Positions 53,608 through 62,984 are shown, counted from the stretch's first letter. The stretch is DNA of 64,000 nt from Halostagnicola kamekurae (GCF_900116205.1 NZ_FOZS01000003.1:427680-491679), one strand, 5' to 3'. Translations and numbers: made by a program. The notes: a model not told the origin generated them from the letters alone.

Positions 53608-54512
53608 GCGAGCCCTCGAGAGACGAGGCCGCTGACAAGGCCCGCGCCGACGGTGGGCACGTCCGCACGACGCCGTCGAGCAACTCCTTTTTCAGCGATT
53701 TCTGGGTGAACTTCGTCCGCTGGAACTTGAAGGCGGTACGTAACCCATTCGTCGTCGTTGGGTCGCTCGTCCAGCCGATCATCTTCCTCGTCCTGTTCAC
53801 ACAGGTGTTCGGCCAGATTGCGACGAGCGCGCTCGGTAGCGGTGGCGGGGCGGGGGGCATCACTTACGAGACGTTCCTGCTGCCCGCCATCGCGATGCAG
53901 GTGTCGCTGGCGGCCGCCGCAGGGTCAGGGATTGGTCTCGTCAACGATATGGAGGAGGGGATGTTCGAGAAGACGCTCGTGATGCCGATGAGCCGCTCGG
54001 CGATGTTCCTCGGAAAGACCGCCGCCGAGATCATGCGGATCGTCGTCCAGATCGCTATCATCCTCGTGCTGGGTTCGGTGCTCGGCGCGAACGTCGCAAC
54101 CGGGTTCCTCGGCGCCATCGGGATCCTCGGCATCGGCGTCCTCTTCTCGCTGTGGTTCATCGCGCTCTCGAACATCATGGCCGTCGTGACCCGCGACCAG
54201 GAGTCGACCATAATCGGCGCGAATCTCCTGCAGTTCCCCCTGCTGTTCGTTTCCACCGCCTTCCTCCCGTTGGACTCGATGCCCGACTGGATTCAAGTCG
54301 TCGCGACGTACAATCCGATCACCTACGGCGTCGATGCAGCACGCGCGCTTATGCTCGACCAGGACGTCATGACCGTCGTCGAGGTTACTCGCTTCGGCGG
54401 TATCTGGGACACACTTATCCCGGCAATCGCCGTGCTCCTTGTTCTCGATATCGTGCTCGGCGGCGTCATGGTCTACCTGCTCAACCGCACGTCGAGTTCT
54501 GCCGTGCAGTGA
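53604..54512 (+). CDS. ABC-2 type permease
   Basis: 302 residues, six helices. The N-terminal coupling helix region NFVRWNLKAVRNPFVVVGSLVQPIIFLVLFTQVFG and the later LVNDMEEGMFEKTLVMPMSRSAMFLGKTAAEIMR are ABC-2 hallmarks; PLDSMPDWIQVVATYNPITYGVDAARAL is the conserved loop before the final helix. With the DrrA-type ATPase it forms an exporter of a hydrophobic compound. Last gene of the Bat-HTH/ABC operon. Confidence 0.93.
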   Translation: MSEPSRDEAADKARADGGHVRTTPSSNSFFSDFWVNFVRWNLKAVRNPFVVVGSLVQPIIFLVLFTQVFGQIATSALGSGGGAGGITYETFLLPAIAMQVSLAAAAGSGIGLVNDMEEGMFEKTLVMPMSRSAMFLGKTAAEIMRIVVQIAIILVLGSVLGANVATGFLGAIGILGIGVLFSLWFIALSNIMAVVTRDQESTIIGANLLQFPLLFVSTAFLPLDSMPDWIQVVATYNPITYGVDAARALMLDQDVMTVVEVTRFGGIWDTLIPAIAVLLVLDIVLGGVMVYLLNRTSSSAVQ

Positions 54513-54871
54513 GATCCGCGCCGGAGCATCCCACTATAGACGTGACTGGGGCCGGTCGGCATACGCGTCGTCTCGGTACGGCTCCCAGTTTGCAATCGGT
54601 CGCTCCGTGGTTGATAACTAAAGTTGAGATAGAGGGGAACAACTCCAAGGAGGAGTGGTCCTGACATCCAGTACGGCTATGCCCCGACCTAGGTGAGAAC
54701 CGTGGTTTGGGTAGCAAGTTGCTTGTATCTAGAACAAAGGTGGCCTGTTCCCAGAGTGTCATAGAACAGTTCTCATACTCCCCCGTAGCTGCCTGACAAA
54801 CGGCAGGTACAGATGACTAGTCTATCGCCCAATACGGAAGAATTTTAAATAAGTTACAAGAAACATGGTAT
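54513..54871. other. Intergenic, no gene seen
   Basis: 359 bases. A small inverted repeat (ctgcc/ggcag) lies near 54790-54806. No coding frame with halophile texture was found; a TATA-like aattttaaat at 54841-54850 serves the next small gene. Confidence 0.4.
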
Positions 54872-55021
54872 ATGTCTGAACCCACTCAGAGATCGATCCT
54901 CGGTCTAAAAGTAATGGTATTAGGCGTTCAGATAGCTATTTTTGGTCGATACATCTTCCGGGATGCCCTGATAATCGTTTTAGGAGGCGCAATCACTGTT
55001 CTTGGACTGTTTGTTCGGTGA
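54872..55021 (+). CDS. Small two-helix membrane protein
   Basis: 49 residues from ATG 54872: MSEPTQRSILGLKVMVLGVQ, then a hydrophobic hairpin (IAIFGRYIF and DALIIVLGGAITVLGLFVR). Small proteins of this pattern are widespread in haloarchaea. A TATA-like element (attttaaat) lies 22-30 bases upstream, fitting a leaderless transcript. No known function. Confidence 0.65.
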   Translation: MSEPTQRSILGLKVMVLGVQIAIFGRYIFRDALIIVLGGAITVLGLFVR

Positions 55022-55071
55022 GCAGCTGTAGTTGCCGTTCAATATAGGCCGTATATGCATTACAGATCATA

Positions 55072-55566
55072 CTACCCATCAATTAATGTTAATTTCTCAT
55101 GTTTCTCAGTTGGGATTGGATTGACGTATTTCACATCTTCGTCGTCACAAAGATCGTCGAAATCGCCGTCAGTTGTAATCAAGTAATCGGCGTCATAAGC
55201 TCGTGCAAGCGCAACGATGAACGAATCGTACACGTCGTGGTTTTTCTCAGCGCTGATCTCGTATGCCTCAAGCAGCGTTGTCTCGGTGGCACTGACGATT
55301 CGTGCAGGACTACGAACAAGTGATTGAATAGCATTTCGAGCAGCAACTGCGTCTACCCCAAAATTGCTCGTCATCAAGTACTGGGCCCGCAACGGATAGT
55401 AATCGAACACGAGCAAGACGTTTGGCCCATCGATTGCGTTCTGGATCCACGGATACACGTCGTCGTGTGCAGGATGATCATCGGTGAGCGCAATTGAGAG
55501 GACATTCACGTCAGTGAGAACCGTCACTTCAGTCGGGAGCGAATCAGTCATCGGATAGTCGCTCAC
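55072..55566 (-). CDS. VapC-type PIN-domain toxin
   Basis: 164 residues from ATG 55566, or 155 from the second Met (MTDSLPTEVTVL). PIN features: the first acidic site VLTDVNVLSIALTDDHPAHD (Asp), a middle Glu in TTLLEAYEISAEKNHDVYDSFIVALA (Glu, then Asp) and the final DADYLITTDGDFDDL (Asp pair). Such toxins cut RNA, often tRNA anticodon loops or rRNA. The start overlaps the antitoxin gene's stop by four bases. Confidence 0.88.
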   Translation of the reverse strand: MSDYPMTDSLPTEVTVLTDVNVLSIALTDDHPAHDDVYPWIQNAIDGPNVLLVFDYYPLRAQYLMTSNFGVDAVAARNAIQSLVRSPARIVSATETTLLEAYEISAEKNHDVYDSFIVALARAYDADYLITTDGDFDDLCDDEDVKYVNPIPTEKHEKLTLIDG

Positions 55567-55832
55567 CGGTCCATCGGCCCGAAGAGCGATTCTCCGGCAT
55601 CGGTTGGTGTTGTATTCTCCCAGTTCTCTTGACCGGCTGTTGCTGTCTCTAATTTCGAGCTTGGCTTGGGGTTGACTTCGAGGACCGACCCGACGAGGGT
55701 TGCAGGAATCTCATCGTTTGATTCGATTCCTAATCGGTCCCGAACCTCTTTTGGGAGTGTTACCCGTCCTCGATCGTCCACTGTGAGCGTGAGTTCTTCC
55801 CCGTTGTTCGCTTCAAATGCGGACTTTCCCAT
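55563..55832 (-). CDS. AbrB/MazE-type antitoxin (VapB)
   Basis: 89 residues from the ATG at 55830-55832 (MGKSAFEANNGEEL). The swapped-hairpin AbrB DNA-binding domain is LTVDDRGRVTLPKEVRDRLGIESNDEIPATLVGSVLEVNP; the C-terminal tail (about 50-89) would wrap the toxin. It is translationally coupled to the PIN toxin. The frame extends to 55925, but that part has poor coding texture. Confidence 0.88.
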   Translation of the reverse strand: MGKSAFEANNGEELTLTVDDRGRVTLPKEVRDRLGIESNDEIPATLVGSVLEVNPKPSSKLETATAGQENWENTTPTDAGESLFGPMDR

Positions 55833-56104
55833 TTTTAACCACCTGGTTCCCACTACTGTGTTGACATACAAAACTCTTGCGCCACTTGAAATACCGGTCA
55901 GTTCGCACGTGTAGTGGACGAACAATTCAGGCCATATGGGACGAAAAGAACCCCAGGTGGATCGTTCTATGACACCTCTGGTCTGTTCCAGCTAAAGTGC
56001 ATGTGCTCTCGGCGCCAATGGGTGAGCGTGAGGAGGTGAGCAGCGACGCCGTGCAACTCCGTCGCGCAGAACGCATTTAGCGGGTGAGCGACTACAAACA
56101 GGTA

Positions 56105-56869
56105 ATGACCGATTCGTCTCCCACACAGACACAGTCTCGTATCTACACGGCGCCGCGAACGGATGTCTCGCAGAATCAGGGCAAGTTCCGGATTCACTTC
56201 AACTTTCCCGGCCGCGCCGTCCCTGATCACGACGACCACGGGTACGGGCCGCTCGCGACCGTCGTCGAGTCGTTCATGGACCCCGGGACCCTGATCCGGA
56301 TGCACCAGCACCGCAACGAGGAGATCATCTCGTGGGTCCCCGAGGGCGTGATGCGCCACGACGACCGGCAGGGCAACGAACTCGCCACCGATCCCGACCA
56401 TCTGATGGTTATGAACGCCGGCAGCGGCTTCTGGCACGCAGAAGAAACGCTCGCCGACGACCCGCCGCTGCGGATGCTCCAGATCTTCGTCCGCCCGCAC
56501 AGCCTCGACCTCGAGCCCGGCATCCAGCACGAGCCGATTCCCGACCCGATCGCCGGCGAGTGGCGCCACCTATTCGGGCCCGAGGGGACCGACGCTCCGC
56601 TGTACGTCCGCAACGACGTCGGCTTCTACGACTGCCGACTCGACGCCGGGGCCACGACCACGCTCCCGTCGCGACCGGGGTGGGACACCTATCTGTACGT
56701 ATTCGATGGCGCAGTCGAGGTTGGCGATGAGCCGGTCGGATTCACCGAGAGCGCACTCGTGACTGACGACGACGACGTGGCCGTCACTGCAACCGAGGAC
56801 GCCACTATCGTCGCGTTCACCATCAACCCCGACGCGCCGATCACGCGCCAAGGCACTATCGGCCGCTGA
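56105..56869 (+). CDS. Pirin family protein
   Basis: 254 residues from ATG 56105. Bicupin: the N-terminal half holds the metal-site pattern MHQHRNEEIISWVPEGVMRHDD and later MNAGSGFWHAEE with further His/Glu ligands, and FVRPHSLDLEPGIQH marks the pirin-specific loop. The C-terminal cupin lacks metal ligands, as usual. Some pirins act as quercetin 2,3-dioxygenases, others as redox-sensing co-regulators. A single gene, divergent from the antitoxin. Confidence 0.9.
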   Translation: MTDSSPTQTQSRIYTAPRTDVSQNQGKFRIHFNFPGRAVPDHDDHGYGPLATVVESFMDPGTLIRMHQHRNEEIISWVPEGVMRHDDRQGNELATDPDHLMVMNAGSGFWHAEETLADDPPLRMLQIFVRPHSLDLEPGIQHEPIPDPIAGEWRHLFGPEGTDAPLYVRNDVGFYDCRLDAGATTTLPSRPGWDTYLYVFDGAVEVGDEPVGFTESALVTDDDDVAVTATEDATIVAFTINPDAPITRQGTIGR

Positions 56870-57026
56870 GACCCCGATACACCGACTGTGGGTGGTTCTG
56901 CGCCCTCGGGAGGATGGGGGTTTCAGCGGAATTCCTCGCATCCGGGTGATTTCCGGGAGTAAACAGCAGTCACCAAGAGTGGATTCGACGACATCTCTAC
57001 CAAGATCAGGTCAGTGTCCGAATCAC

Positions 57027-57385
57027 CTACCGCAGCGACGTTTTTGGGCTCGCGTGCGTCGATGAATCAACGTCGATACCACAGCGCCCTGCCAGCATCT
57101 CTGTGAGCAGCTTTTCAGTACCGCTATAGACGGAGTCCGACGACACGATGTACCCCCAGTGGAACCAGCGATAGCATCGTCGTCGAGATAGCGGCCATCC
57201 CCGAAGCGAACACCAATCCATGCTCGCCGCCTTCGAGGCGGGCGATCTGGTCTTCGAGGGCCGCCCGCGTTGGATCGCTCTCACGCGAGTACGCGTGTTC
57301 AGTACATTCGTCAGACCCAGCCCACTCGAAGGTGGGAGAGGTGCAGTGGCGGAATGACGTCGCTTGGTCCACCGTCCGCAGGACG
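57027..57385 (-). pseudogene. Cystathionine gamma-synthase-like fragment, frameshifted
   Basis: From the right, HCTSPTFEWAGSDECTEHAYSRESDPTRAALEDQIARLEGGEHGLVFASGMAAISTTMLSLVP is the N-terminal PLP-enzyme signature of the Cys/Met metabolism family. After a frame change near 57150-57165 the sequence continues VSSDSVYSGTEKLLTEMLAG and soon degrades. The catalytic lysine region is missing, so it is a roughly 110-residue fossil of an enzyme of about 400 residues. Its right end merges with a PAS-domain fragment. Confidence 0.8.
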
Positions 57386-57389
57386 AATC

Positions 57390-57640
57390 CCACTTGAACC
57401 TGATCCGATGGCGATCGCTTTCAGAACGACGATGCACGAGCTGGGTCAGTGGTCGGATCGATGTCCCAGACCGTTCGTCCAAGCAGTTCGTCTTCTATGT
57501 ATCCGATTTCGATGCACAGTCGTTGGTTGACATTTTGAATTACACCGTCGATGTCATGGACTACGAACATACCCGGGGAGTGCTCGAAGAGCGCGTCGAT
57601 CCGGGCACTATGGGACTGTAACTGCTGTTCGTATTTACTT
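57390..57640 (-). pseudogene. PAS-domain fragment of a sensor protein
   Basis: Minus-strand translation from about 57620 gives a PAS core: LFEHSPGMFVVHDIDGVIQN, then VNQRLCIEIGYIEDELLGRTVWDIDP, with an in-frame TGA near 57424-57426 after ARASSF. The rest of the sensor (kinase or output domain) is gone, and the next bases belong to the cystathionine-synthase remnant. It is another piece in this decaying tract. Confidence 0.7.
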
Positions 57641-57977
57641 TCAAGTAGATTTAAAAGACAGAGCTTTTACCATTTAGTGTAAAATAATTATTCGCATCGT
57701 TTAATAGCGCTGCGTCGATCCATCATTGGCAGATCTGAGGGTATACACGTACGAGTAGGTGCCCGCCACTCGTTGCTGCTCCTGGTGAAATATTTGTTCA
57801 CAACTAAGAGTTAGATACCAGAAAGGGGTTAGTCGGTTATCCAACATCTATCAATGTGTCATATTTCCGCCAGTCAGTGCTTCAGAGAATCGGTCTCTTC
57901 AGCTTTTTCTCCGTTAGGGAATGCACAGGACTCACAGGAAATGGGGGCTTACAATCCAGCCAAAACAGACAGGTGGG
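57641..57977. other. Intergenic, AT-rich, no gene seen
   Basis: 337 bases of low-GC sequence between the PAS remnant and the left end of the IS6-type element. Nothing recognisable. Confidence 0.4.
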
Positions 57978-58664
57978 CGTGTTCAGATAAGAATTGAAGG
58001 GTGAGACGTAGCGTTTTCAAGTGATCTATGCCCGAAAGCGCATGCCTCACTGGTAGTATCGACCGACTCGAGCTAGATTTTATAGGGGGTGGCAACACCG
58101 AAGCTGTTGATGAAGCTTGGTACTCAGCTCCATTTTGCTTTACCATCACTTTCAAATACTGTTTCTATTCTTGAGTTGTTTGGTATTGAGAAGGCTCGAT
58201 CGACCGTTCACAACTGGGTCCACAAGGCCGACCTACAGCCAGAAGACGGGCACTGTCCGGATCACGTTTCGGGTGACGAGACTGTGATCCAGCCCAATGG
58301 ACAGCAGTACTGGCTGTACGCTGCTGTCGATCCGGGAACCAACAAATTTCTCCATACACAGCTTGAATCCACCACTACGACCGTTCCGCCCAGGCATTTC
58401 TCGCCACACTACAGGAAAAACACAACGTTGAGGACGCGTGTTTCTCGTCGATGGCGTGACCTAACACCAAACAGCATGCTCATGACACGGCCTCGATTTC
58501 AGATACGGGAAACGAGGAGATCGGAACAGCGCCGAACGTACCTTTCGAGAACTAAAACGACGAACCTCTTTGTTTAGTAATATCTTTAGTCACGCCTATC
58601 TAGAAACTACTGATCAGTGGCTCAGATCGTTCGCACTAGCATGGAATCAGCTTATCTGAACACG
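57978..58664 (+). mobile_element. Decayed IS6-type insertion element with inverted ends
   Basis: The ends cgtgttcagataag (57978-57991) and cttatctgaacacg (58651-58664) are perfect 14-base inverted repeats; the true termini may extend a few bases outward, where similarity is imperfect. The 687-bp span is filled by one broken transposase gene. Size and end sequence fit haloarchaeal IS6-family elements. About 40 bases to the right, cactgtctagttaag (58706-58720) resembles the end of the second IS type at 60 kb, so another element once ended there. Confidence 0.8.
58028..58659 (+). pseudogene. IS6 family transposase, multiply frameshifted
   Basis: Read across frames it follows the family: MPESACLTGSIDRLELDF (58028 on), then in another frame ATPKLLMKLGTQLHFALPSLSNTVSILELFGIEKARSTVHNWVHKADLQPEDG, DETVIQPNGQQYWLYAAVDPGTNKFLHTQLE (first catalytic Asp), QAFLATLQEKHNVEDACFLVDG-like sequence (second Asp region, frame lost), and the end SFALAWNQLI to the stop at 58657-58659. 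At least four indels are needed. It is inactive. Confidence 0.85.
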
Positions 58665-58998
58665 ACCCTCGAGACAGGAGCAACTGTTAACAAGAGTGGA
58701 CCCATCACTGTCTAGTTAAGACCCTTTGACGGTAACTGGCGTTTCAAGAATTTATAACGGCAAGTAAGATACTGACTGAAAGAGCCACTCATCAGGAACG
58801 TGGGCTGAAGTCGGCGAATTGTCGCTGCTGGCCAATTGAATTCTAGTTGTAGTTGATTTATTTTTATAAATACTGTATAGGTGCTAAAATACTATCCATA
58901 GAAATAACCATAATTGGTTTAACGGAAATCTCGTTTCCTCAACGCGTTGAACCCCGGTATCTGAGTCACCGATGTCAGGTGCTCACAGTCATTTCGCT

Positions 58999-59949
58999 TT
59001 AGCTGAGAATCCCGGATTGCAATACGCCGATAAGCGCCGTGACGGTCACTATGCTCGCGACCGTTGTCAGGAAGACTGTTGCACTGATGAACTCGTCCGC
59101 AGAGAGACCCTCTACATCCTGGCTAAACGCGCCGACAAGGATAATCGTCGTGACGCCCGTCGGCGTCGCGAGTAGGACTACGACAACCTGTGCAACTGTC
59201 GTATTCCCGATTCCGACCGCGAGGACGGCGGCGATCGCGAGCAACGGGGCCACTAGAAGTCGCATCGCGCTCGCGGTGCCGATCGGGCGGACGTCGCCGT
59301 CGCCGTCGACGTTCGACAGTTGGATCCCGAGGATCAGCAGCATCACGGGAATCGAGGCGTTGCCGAGCAGTTCCAGCGTCTGCATCAGCGCCGTGTCCGC
59401 CGCCGGGACGACGCCGAGCCACCGCGCCGCGAGTGCGGCGCCGACCGCGTACACCAGCGGGACGCCGAACACCCGGCGCATGTCCGCCAGCGGACTCTCC
59501 TCGCCCCCGCGGGCGGCGATGTAGATGCCGACGGTATACAGCATGACACCCTGAAGCGCCGTCACGAGGACGGCGGTGCTCCGCCCCGTCGCTCCGAACG
59601 CGAAGTCCACCAGCGGAATCCCGTAGTTGCCGGTGTTCGGAAAGACCGTTGCGAGGACGAACGCGCCCAGCAGCGGCTCCGAGTGGCCGGTCGAGCGAGC
59701 AATGCTCTCCGCGAGAGCAATCATCGCTATGGTGAACAATGCGACTGCCAGAACGACGTCCACAATCGTCGAGCCAGCCAGTGATGACGTCGTGAGGCTG
59801 TGGACCACCAGTGCGGGCGCGAGTACGTAGACGGTGATCGTGTTGAGCGCGTCCGGTTCGGTATCCTTACTCCAGCCAAGCGTGAACCCGATCGCTGCGA
59901 TCCCGACGACGGGCAAAATCGCCGTCGCGAGAATCTCCAGAAGAAACAT
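58999..59949 (-). CDS. AEC family (auxin efflux carrier-like) transporter
   Basis: 316 residues, ten helices in two inverted halves. The first half has GIAAIGFTLGWSKDTEPDALNTITVYVLAPALVVHSLTTS and VFPNTGNYGIPLVDFAFGATG (the N-P-x-N/T-like crossover, here NTGNYGIP). The second has ELLGNASIPVMLLILGIQLSNV and ATPTGVTTIILVGAF. The family moves organic acids or other small metabolites. It is an intact gene in a tract otherwise full of remnants. 58721-58998 has no gene. Confidence 0.9.
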   Translation of the reverse strand: MFLLEILATAILPVVGIAAIGFTLGWSKDTEPDALNTITVYVLAPALVVHSLTTSSLAGSTIVDVVLAVALFTIAMIALAESIARSTGHSEPLLGAFVLATVFPNTGNYGIPLVDFAFGATGRSTAVLVTALQGVMLYTVGIYIAARGGEESPLADMRRVFGVPLVYAVGAALAARWLGVVPAADTALMQTLELLGNASIPVMLLILGIQLSNVDGDGDVRPIGTASAMRLLVAPLLAIAAVLAVGIGNTTVAQVVVVLLATPTGVTTIILVGAFSQDVEGLSADEFISATVFLTTVASIVTVTALIGVLQSGILS

Positions 59950-60009
59950 GGATGAATCTACTTCGCCGAACCATTAGAAGACTTCTGAATTAGATGGGTC
60001 AGTTTAGAG

Positions 60010-60804
60010 GGCAGTGTCTAGTTAGCTCAGTTTGAGAAGCGAGCAGGTCGGAGAGCTAATTTGGCTATGTCTCTTGCAGATCTGCTCAGTGAGTCCTATG
60101 CGGCGGAATTTGATGAAGCTTGGGAGCGTGAGCGGACGGCGATTGCGTCAGGGTGTTTGCCGTCCGGCTCCACGCGACCGGTTGTTCACTTCGAGAGACA
60201 TAAGCGATTCTTCGCTTGATCGGCGTTGAACGGTCTCACCAAGTGATCTGGAACTGAGTATATGGTCTTCCCGAGAGTGTTCCAGACTCGCCGACGTCCA
60301 CGAGAGCAAAGCTCTCGTGCGGCCCATCAGAACACGATGCGTTCTGAGGACGGCGAAGCCGTTGTGGGTTGCCATTGATGAAACAGCTGTCAAGATTAAC
60401 TGCGGCTGGTCTTGGGTACGCTGCAATCGACCTAGACTCGCGACTGATTCTCGATGTCGCAGTGTACGGACGACGAGGCATCAATCCTGCCGCTGCATTC
60501 CTGCATCGGTTGACCGAAAAACACGATTTCGATGACACTGTGTTTCTCGTCGATGGCTACGGCTATCTGACTGCCCTCTCTCGGTTAGGATCGAGCGGTC
60601 AGCTCGACTACGTTAATCGAAACCTGATCGAAAAATGGTTTCAGACGTTCAAGATGCGAGTTGACCGCTTCCATAACTCGTGGGTAGGCAGTCGGGCGAG
60701 CGTCAGAAACTGTCTTGAACAGTCCGCACACTACTATAACACACAGCGACCGCATCAATCACTCAACGGACAAACGCCAGTCGAGGTGCTAAACTAGCAG
60801 TGCC
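60010..60804 (+). mobile_element. Second decayed IS6-type element, with hairpin insert
   Basis: The left end ggcagtgtctagttagc (60010-60026) and right end gctaaactagcagtgcc (60788-60804) form an imperfect 17-base inverted repeat. The 795-bp element carries a dead transposase gene. Its left portion matches the deletion relic at 51172-51363. Inside, at 60299-60362, is a run of three hairpins like those of the repeats at 19 and 40 kb. Confidence 0.75.
60067..60797 (+). pseudogene. IS6 family transposase with stop codons and an insert
   Basis: The gene starts MSLADLLSESYAAEFDEAWERERTA, shifts frame, continues VFAVRLHATGCSLRET-stop-AILRLIGVERSHQVIWN-stop, and is interrupted around 60290-60365. 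From 60366 the C-terminal half is intact: IDETAVKI (first catalytic Asp) after VA, AAIDLDSRLILDVAVYGRRGINPAAAFLHRLTEKHDFDDTVFLVDGYGYLTALSRLG (second Asp) and NLIEKWFQTFKMRVDRFHNSW with the final Glu. In that half the first part has its own small shift near 60412. It cannot make an active enzyme. Confidence 0.85.
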
Positions 60805-61038
60805 GGAAGCTCCAATCTTCTAGCGGTAGCAATCTAGATGTTACAAGAACTACACTATCGCCTTCTTGCGTTCAACAGAGCAACCGAGTCCCTGTCCATC
60901 AATAGCAACCAACGAACTCCTCGCTACCGGAAGTTACGACTGGTCGGGATGAGCGACACTACAATCCACTACTTTCGTGAACCAGCCCCTTACAACCAAA
61001 CCCAAATTTATTTACCGTCCAACATCTAATCATATCGC

Positions 61039-61467
61039 ATGACAATTGTTGCTTCAGTTGATGACGAGGAGAGGTCGAAAGCAGTAGTGAAGGAAGCGGC
61101 GACGTTAGCCGACCGCTTTGACGAACCGCTTCATGTCGTCTCCGTGTATGAAGATTCGGAGCACGATCATCTCCTCAACGAGAAAGCCAACATCGATGAA
61201 AAGCCGACGGAGGAGGACAGAAAAGAAATCGCTCGAACGGTCGCCGAACGGGCTTCCGATGGGATTTCGAGGGAACGCGAAGTGATTGGACGAACGGGAA
61301 ATCCCGCCGAAGAAATCCTGAACTATGCTACCGAGGTAGATTCCCGATATCTCGTGCTGGGCGGACGGAAACGATCGCCGGTCGGCAAGGCGCTATTCGG
61401 AAGCATCACCCAATCGATCCTTCTGGACGCGGACCGACCGGTAGTCGCGGTAATGGACGGTAATTGA
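61039..61467 (+). CDS. Universal stress protein
   Basis: 142 residues, single Usp domain. It starts MTIVASVDDEERSKAVVKEAATLADRF; VVSVYEDS marks strand 2, and the ATP-type loop at the end is LVLGGRKRSPVGKALFGSITQSILLDADRPVVAV, which fits G-x2-G-x9-G-S loosely (GGRKRSPVGKALFGS). It is intact, unlike the copy at 8.8 kb. A TATA-like atttattt lies upstream at 61007-61014. 60805-61038 has no other gene. Confidence 0.9.
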   Translation: MTIVASVDDEERSKAVVKEAATLADRFDEPLHVVSVYEDSEHDHLLNEKANIDEKPTEEDRKEIARTVAERASDGISREREVIGRTGNPAEEILNYATEVDSRYLVLGGRKRSPVGKALFGSITQSILLDADRPVVAVMDGN

Positions 61468-61815
61468 TCCGTCTGCCGTGTGATCTCCCCAGATCGTCCG
61501 TTGGTTCACCAGAAGGCGTTCGACGACTCCGACCTTCTCTAAAATGCGAGTACCGGTAGCGTCGGACCGGGGAGCGCATTGGCGACCGTTTTCGGATCAT
61601 CCGCTGTTCGGAGGCGGACCGCCCCGCGTGACTGATGAATCGGAGCGCGTGTGATGACAAGCAAGAAACCCCGACGAGGGCCGCCGGAAGCAGCGCGGTT
61701 CTCAGGGAGATCGTTACGGAATCATCGTCTTGCGAATTTACATGTTATTGAAATTACGTGGGCGGGAAGGATCAGTACTTCGAGGGCGAACGGCGCTCGA
61801 GGGCGATCAGTATCG
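61468..61815. other. Intergenic, no gene seen
   Basis: 348 bases between the intact Usp gene and the mosaic tract. Frames here are Arg/Ser-rich without recognisable domains. Confidence 0.4.
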
Positions 61816-61916
61816 TCACTCGGGAATCGAGATGAACTCCGGTTCGACCTGGCGCAACCGCTCGGTACTCTCGAGAAACGAGTGGGGGCCGTCGTAGAGG
61901 TCAGTGCTGTCGCTGA
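61816..61916 (-). pseudogene. C-terminal fragment of an unidentified protein
   Basis: DSTDLYDGPHSFLESTERLR and QVEPEFISIPE lead to a stop at 61816-61818, with good halophile codon use. It is in a different frame from the MFS fragment that precedes it and looks like the tail of another gene joined by deletion. The parent family is not recognised. Confidence 0.45.
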
Positions 61917-62084
61917 AAACAGAAGGATCGCCGAGTCCGCGACGATAACGAGCGCGAGCATTGCCGCGGCGAGGAGCGAACTGGTGATCAATAGTGGTCG
62001 CTCTCCTATCCAGTCAGCGAGGATCCCACCAGGAAGGTGGCCAGATGCATACGCGATCCAGAGGATCGTCAACAGGAACGCGTT
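61917..62084 (-). pseudogene. Major facilitator transporter fragment
   Basis: RNAFLLTILWIAYASGHLPGGILADWIGERPLLITSSLLAAAMLALVIVADSAILLF contains the MFS loop 2-3 pattern (G-x-L-x-D-x-x-G-x-R-P) between two helices. Only about 56 residues remain, and the frame is continuous upstream with a transposase fragment at the junction VVRRNAF. It is thus a deletion fusion, not a domain of one protein. Confidence 0.8.
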
Positions 62085-62545
62085 TCGGCGGACGACTCGT
62101 GGGCCAGCCTTCGTGTCATGTTCACGCTCGATACAACAATGAACGTCCAGTACCGCCAGCGACTCTGTATCGGTGAGTGTCGTCACTTTGATTGTCTTGA
62201 CTGCTTGATTCCGTCGCTGGAGGTAGTACTACGAGGCTTGCTTCCGTTCGAAGAACGTACTGTCAAGGGCGATATGGTCGGAGTGGAGTTGCTGCTCGAA
62301 AGCGCACAGGAACGCCCTCCAAACTACATTGCGTATCGATCAAGCGAGTGGTAGAACATCGTTGGATCAGGCGATGTATCTGGGTGAATGCCGAGACGCT
62401 CACAGATATCTGGCATAAGTCCAAGCCGATCAACGAGGTCGAGGAGCGCGACTGCCATAATCGACTTCTCGACCTCGTTCTCTCAAACCGTTACGGAATA
62501 ATTCCGTTGCTGTTTGCCGTTTTCAATAGAGGGGGAATTTAAGTG
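62085..62545 (-). pseudogene. Haloarchaeal transposase fragment (IS5-like group), frameshifted
   Basis: From the right: VEKSIMAVALLDLVDRLGLMPDICERLGIHPDTSPDPTMFYHSLDRYAM then a stop, and in a second frame SDHIALDSTFFERKQAS (catalytic Asp region), YYLQRRNQAVKTIKVTTLTDTESLAVLDVHCCIEREHDTKAGPRVVRRN. The C-terminal half is replaced by MFS sequence. The IS family is assigned from memory of similar haloarchaeal transposases. Confidence 0.75.
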
Positions 62546-62984
62546 CTCGAATATGGACCACCGGCAGTCCCGGGCAGACACACGAGAGCCGAGCGATTAC
62601 ACGATGTGATCGCGTACTTCGCGCCGAATGCGACCGTTCACTCACGCTGGGACCGTAAGGCGCTGCGGACGAGTGGGTATGGTGCTGTGGACTCACTCGT
62701 TCTGTCGTCGGACTGAAACCACTGCTCATGCAAGAGGTGCGTTTCGAGTCTAATAATGCTATTCTCTATATCTAAACACTCGCCTCTAAAACTGGGAACG
62801 AGTGGTAGCAGTTACCTATGTACAACTCAAAGCGATGGGACGCCATAGTGGCGAATAACACATTGTTTCTTCGTCGCATGGAGTTCAAACACCGTGTGAG
62901 TGTATGTATTTACATTCATACTAACGTAATAACACGGCAGTGAGTCTGACAGAACAGTGTTCTGTAGGGGGAGAAAATCATCCT
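62546..62984. other. Intergenic, small unassigned frames
   Basis: About 440 bases. A plus-strand frame ending at 62716-62718 reads TRAERLHDVIAYFAPNATVH and continues as plausible protein to VLSSD, as if a gene end, but no start or family is evident. The bases after 62740 are AT-rich and empty. Confidence 0.35.

Noticed and set aside
54660..54800. Possible IS200/IS605 right-end RNA after the ABC operon
   Set aside because: Only a vague resemblance to such ends, no TnpB remnant upstream and no clear fold.
60838..61029. 63-residue plus-strand frame between IS and Usp
   Set aside because: No start context or coding texture; probably leftover sequence.
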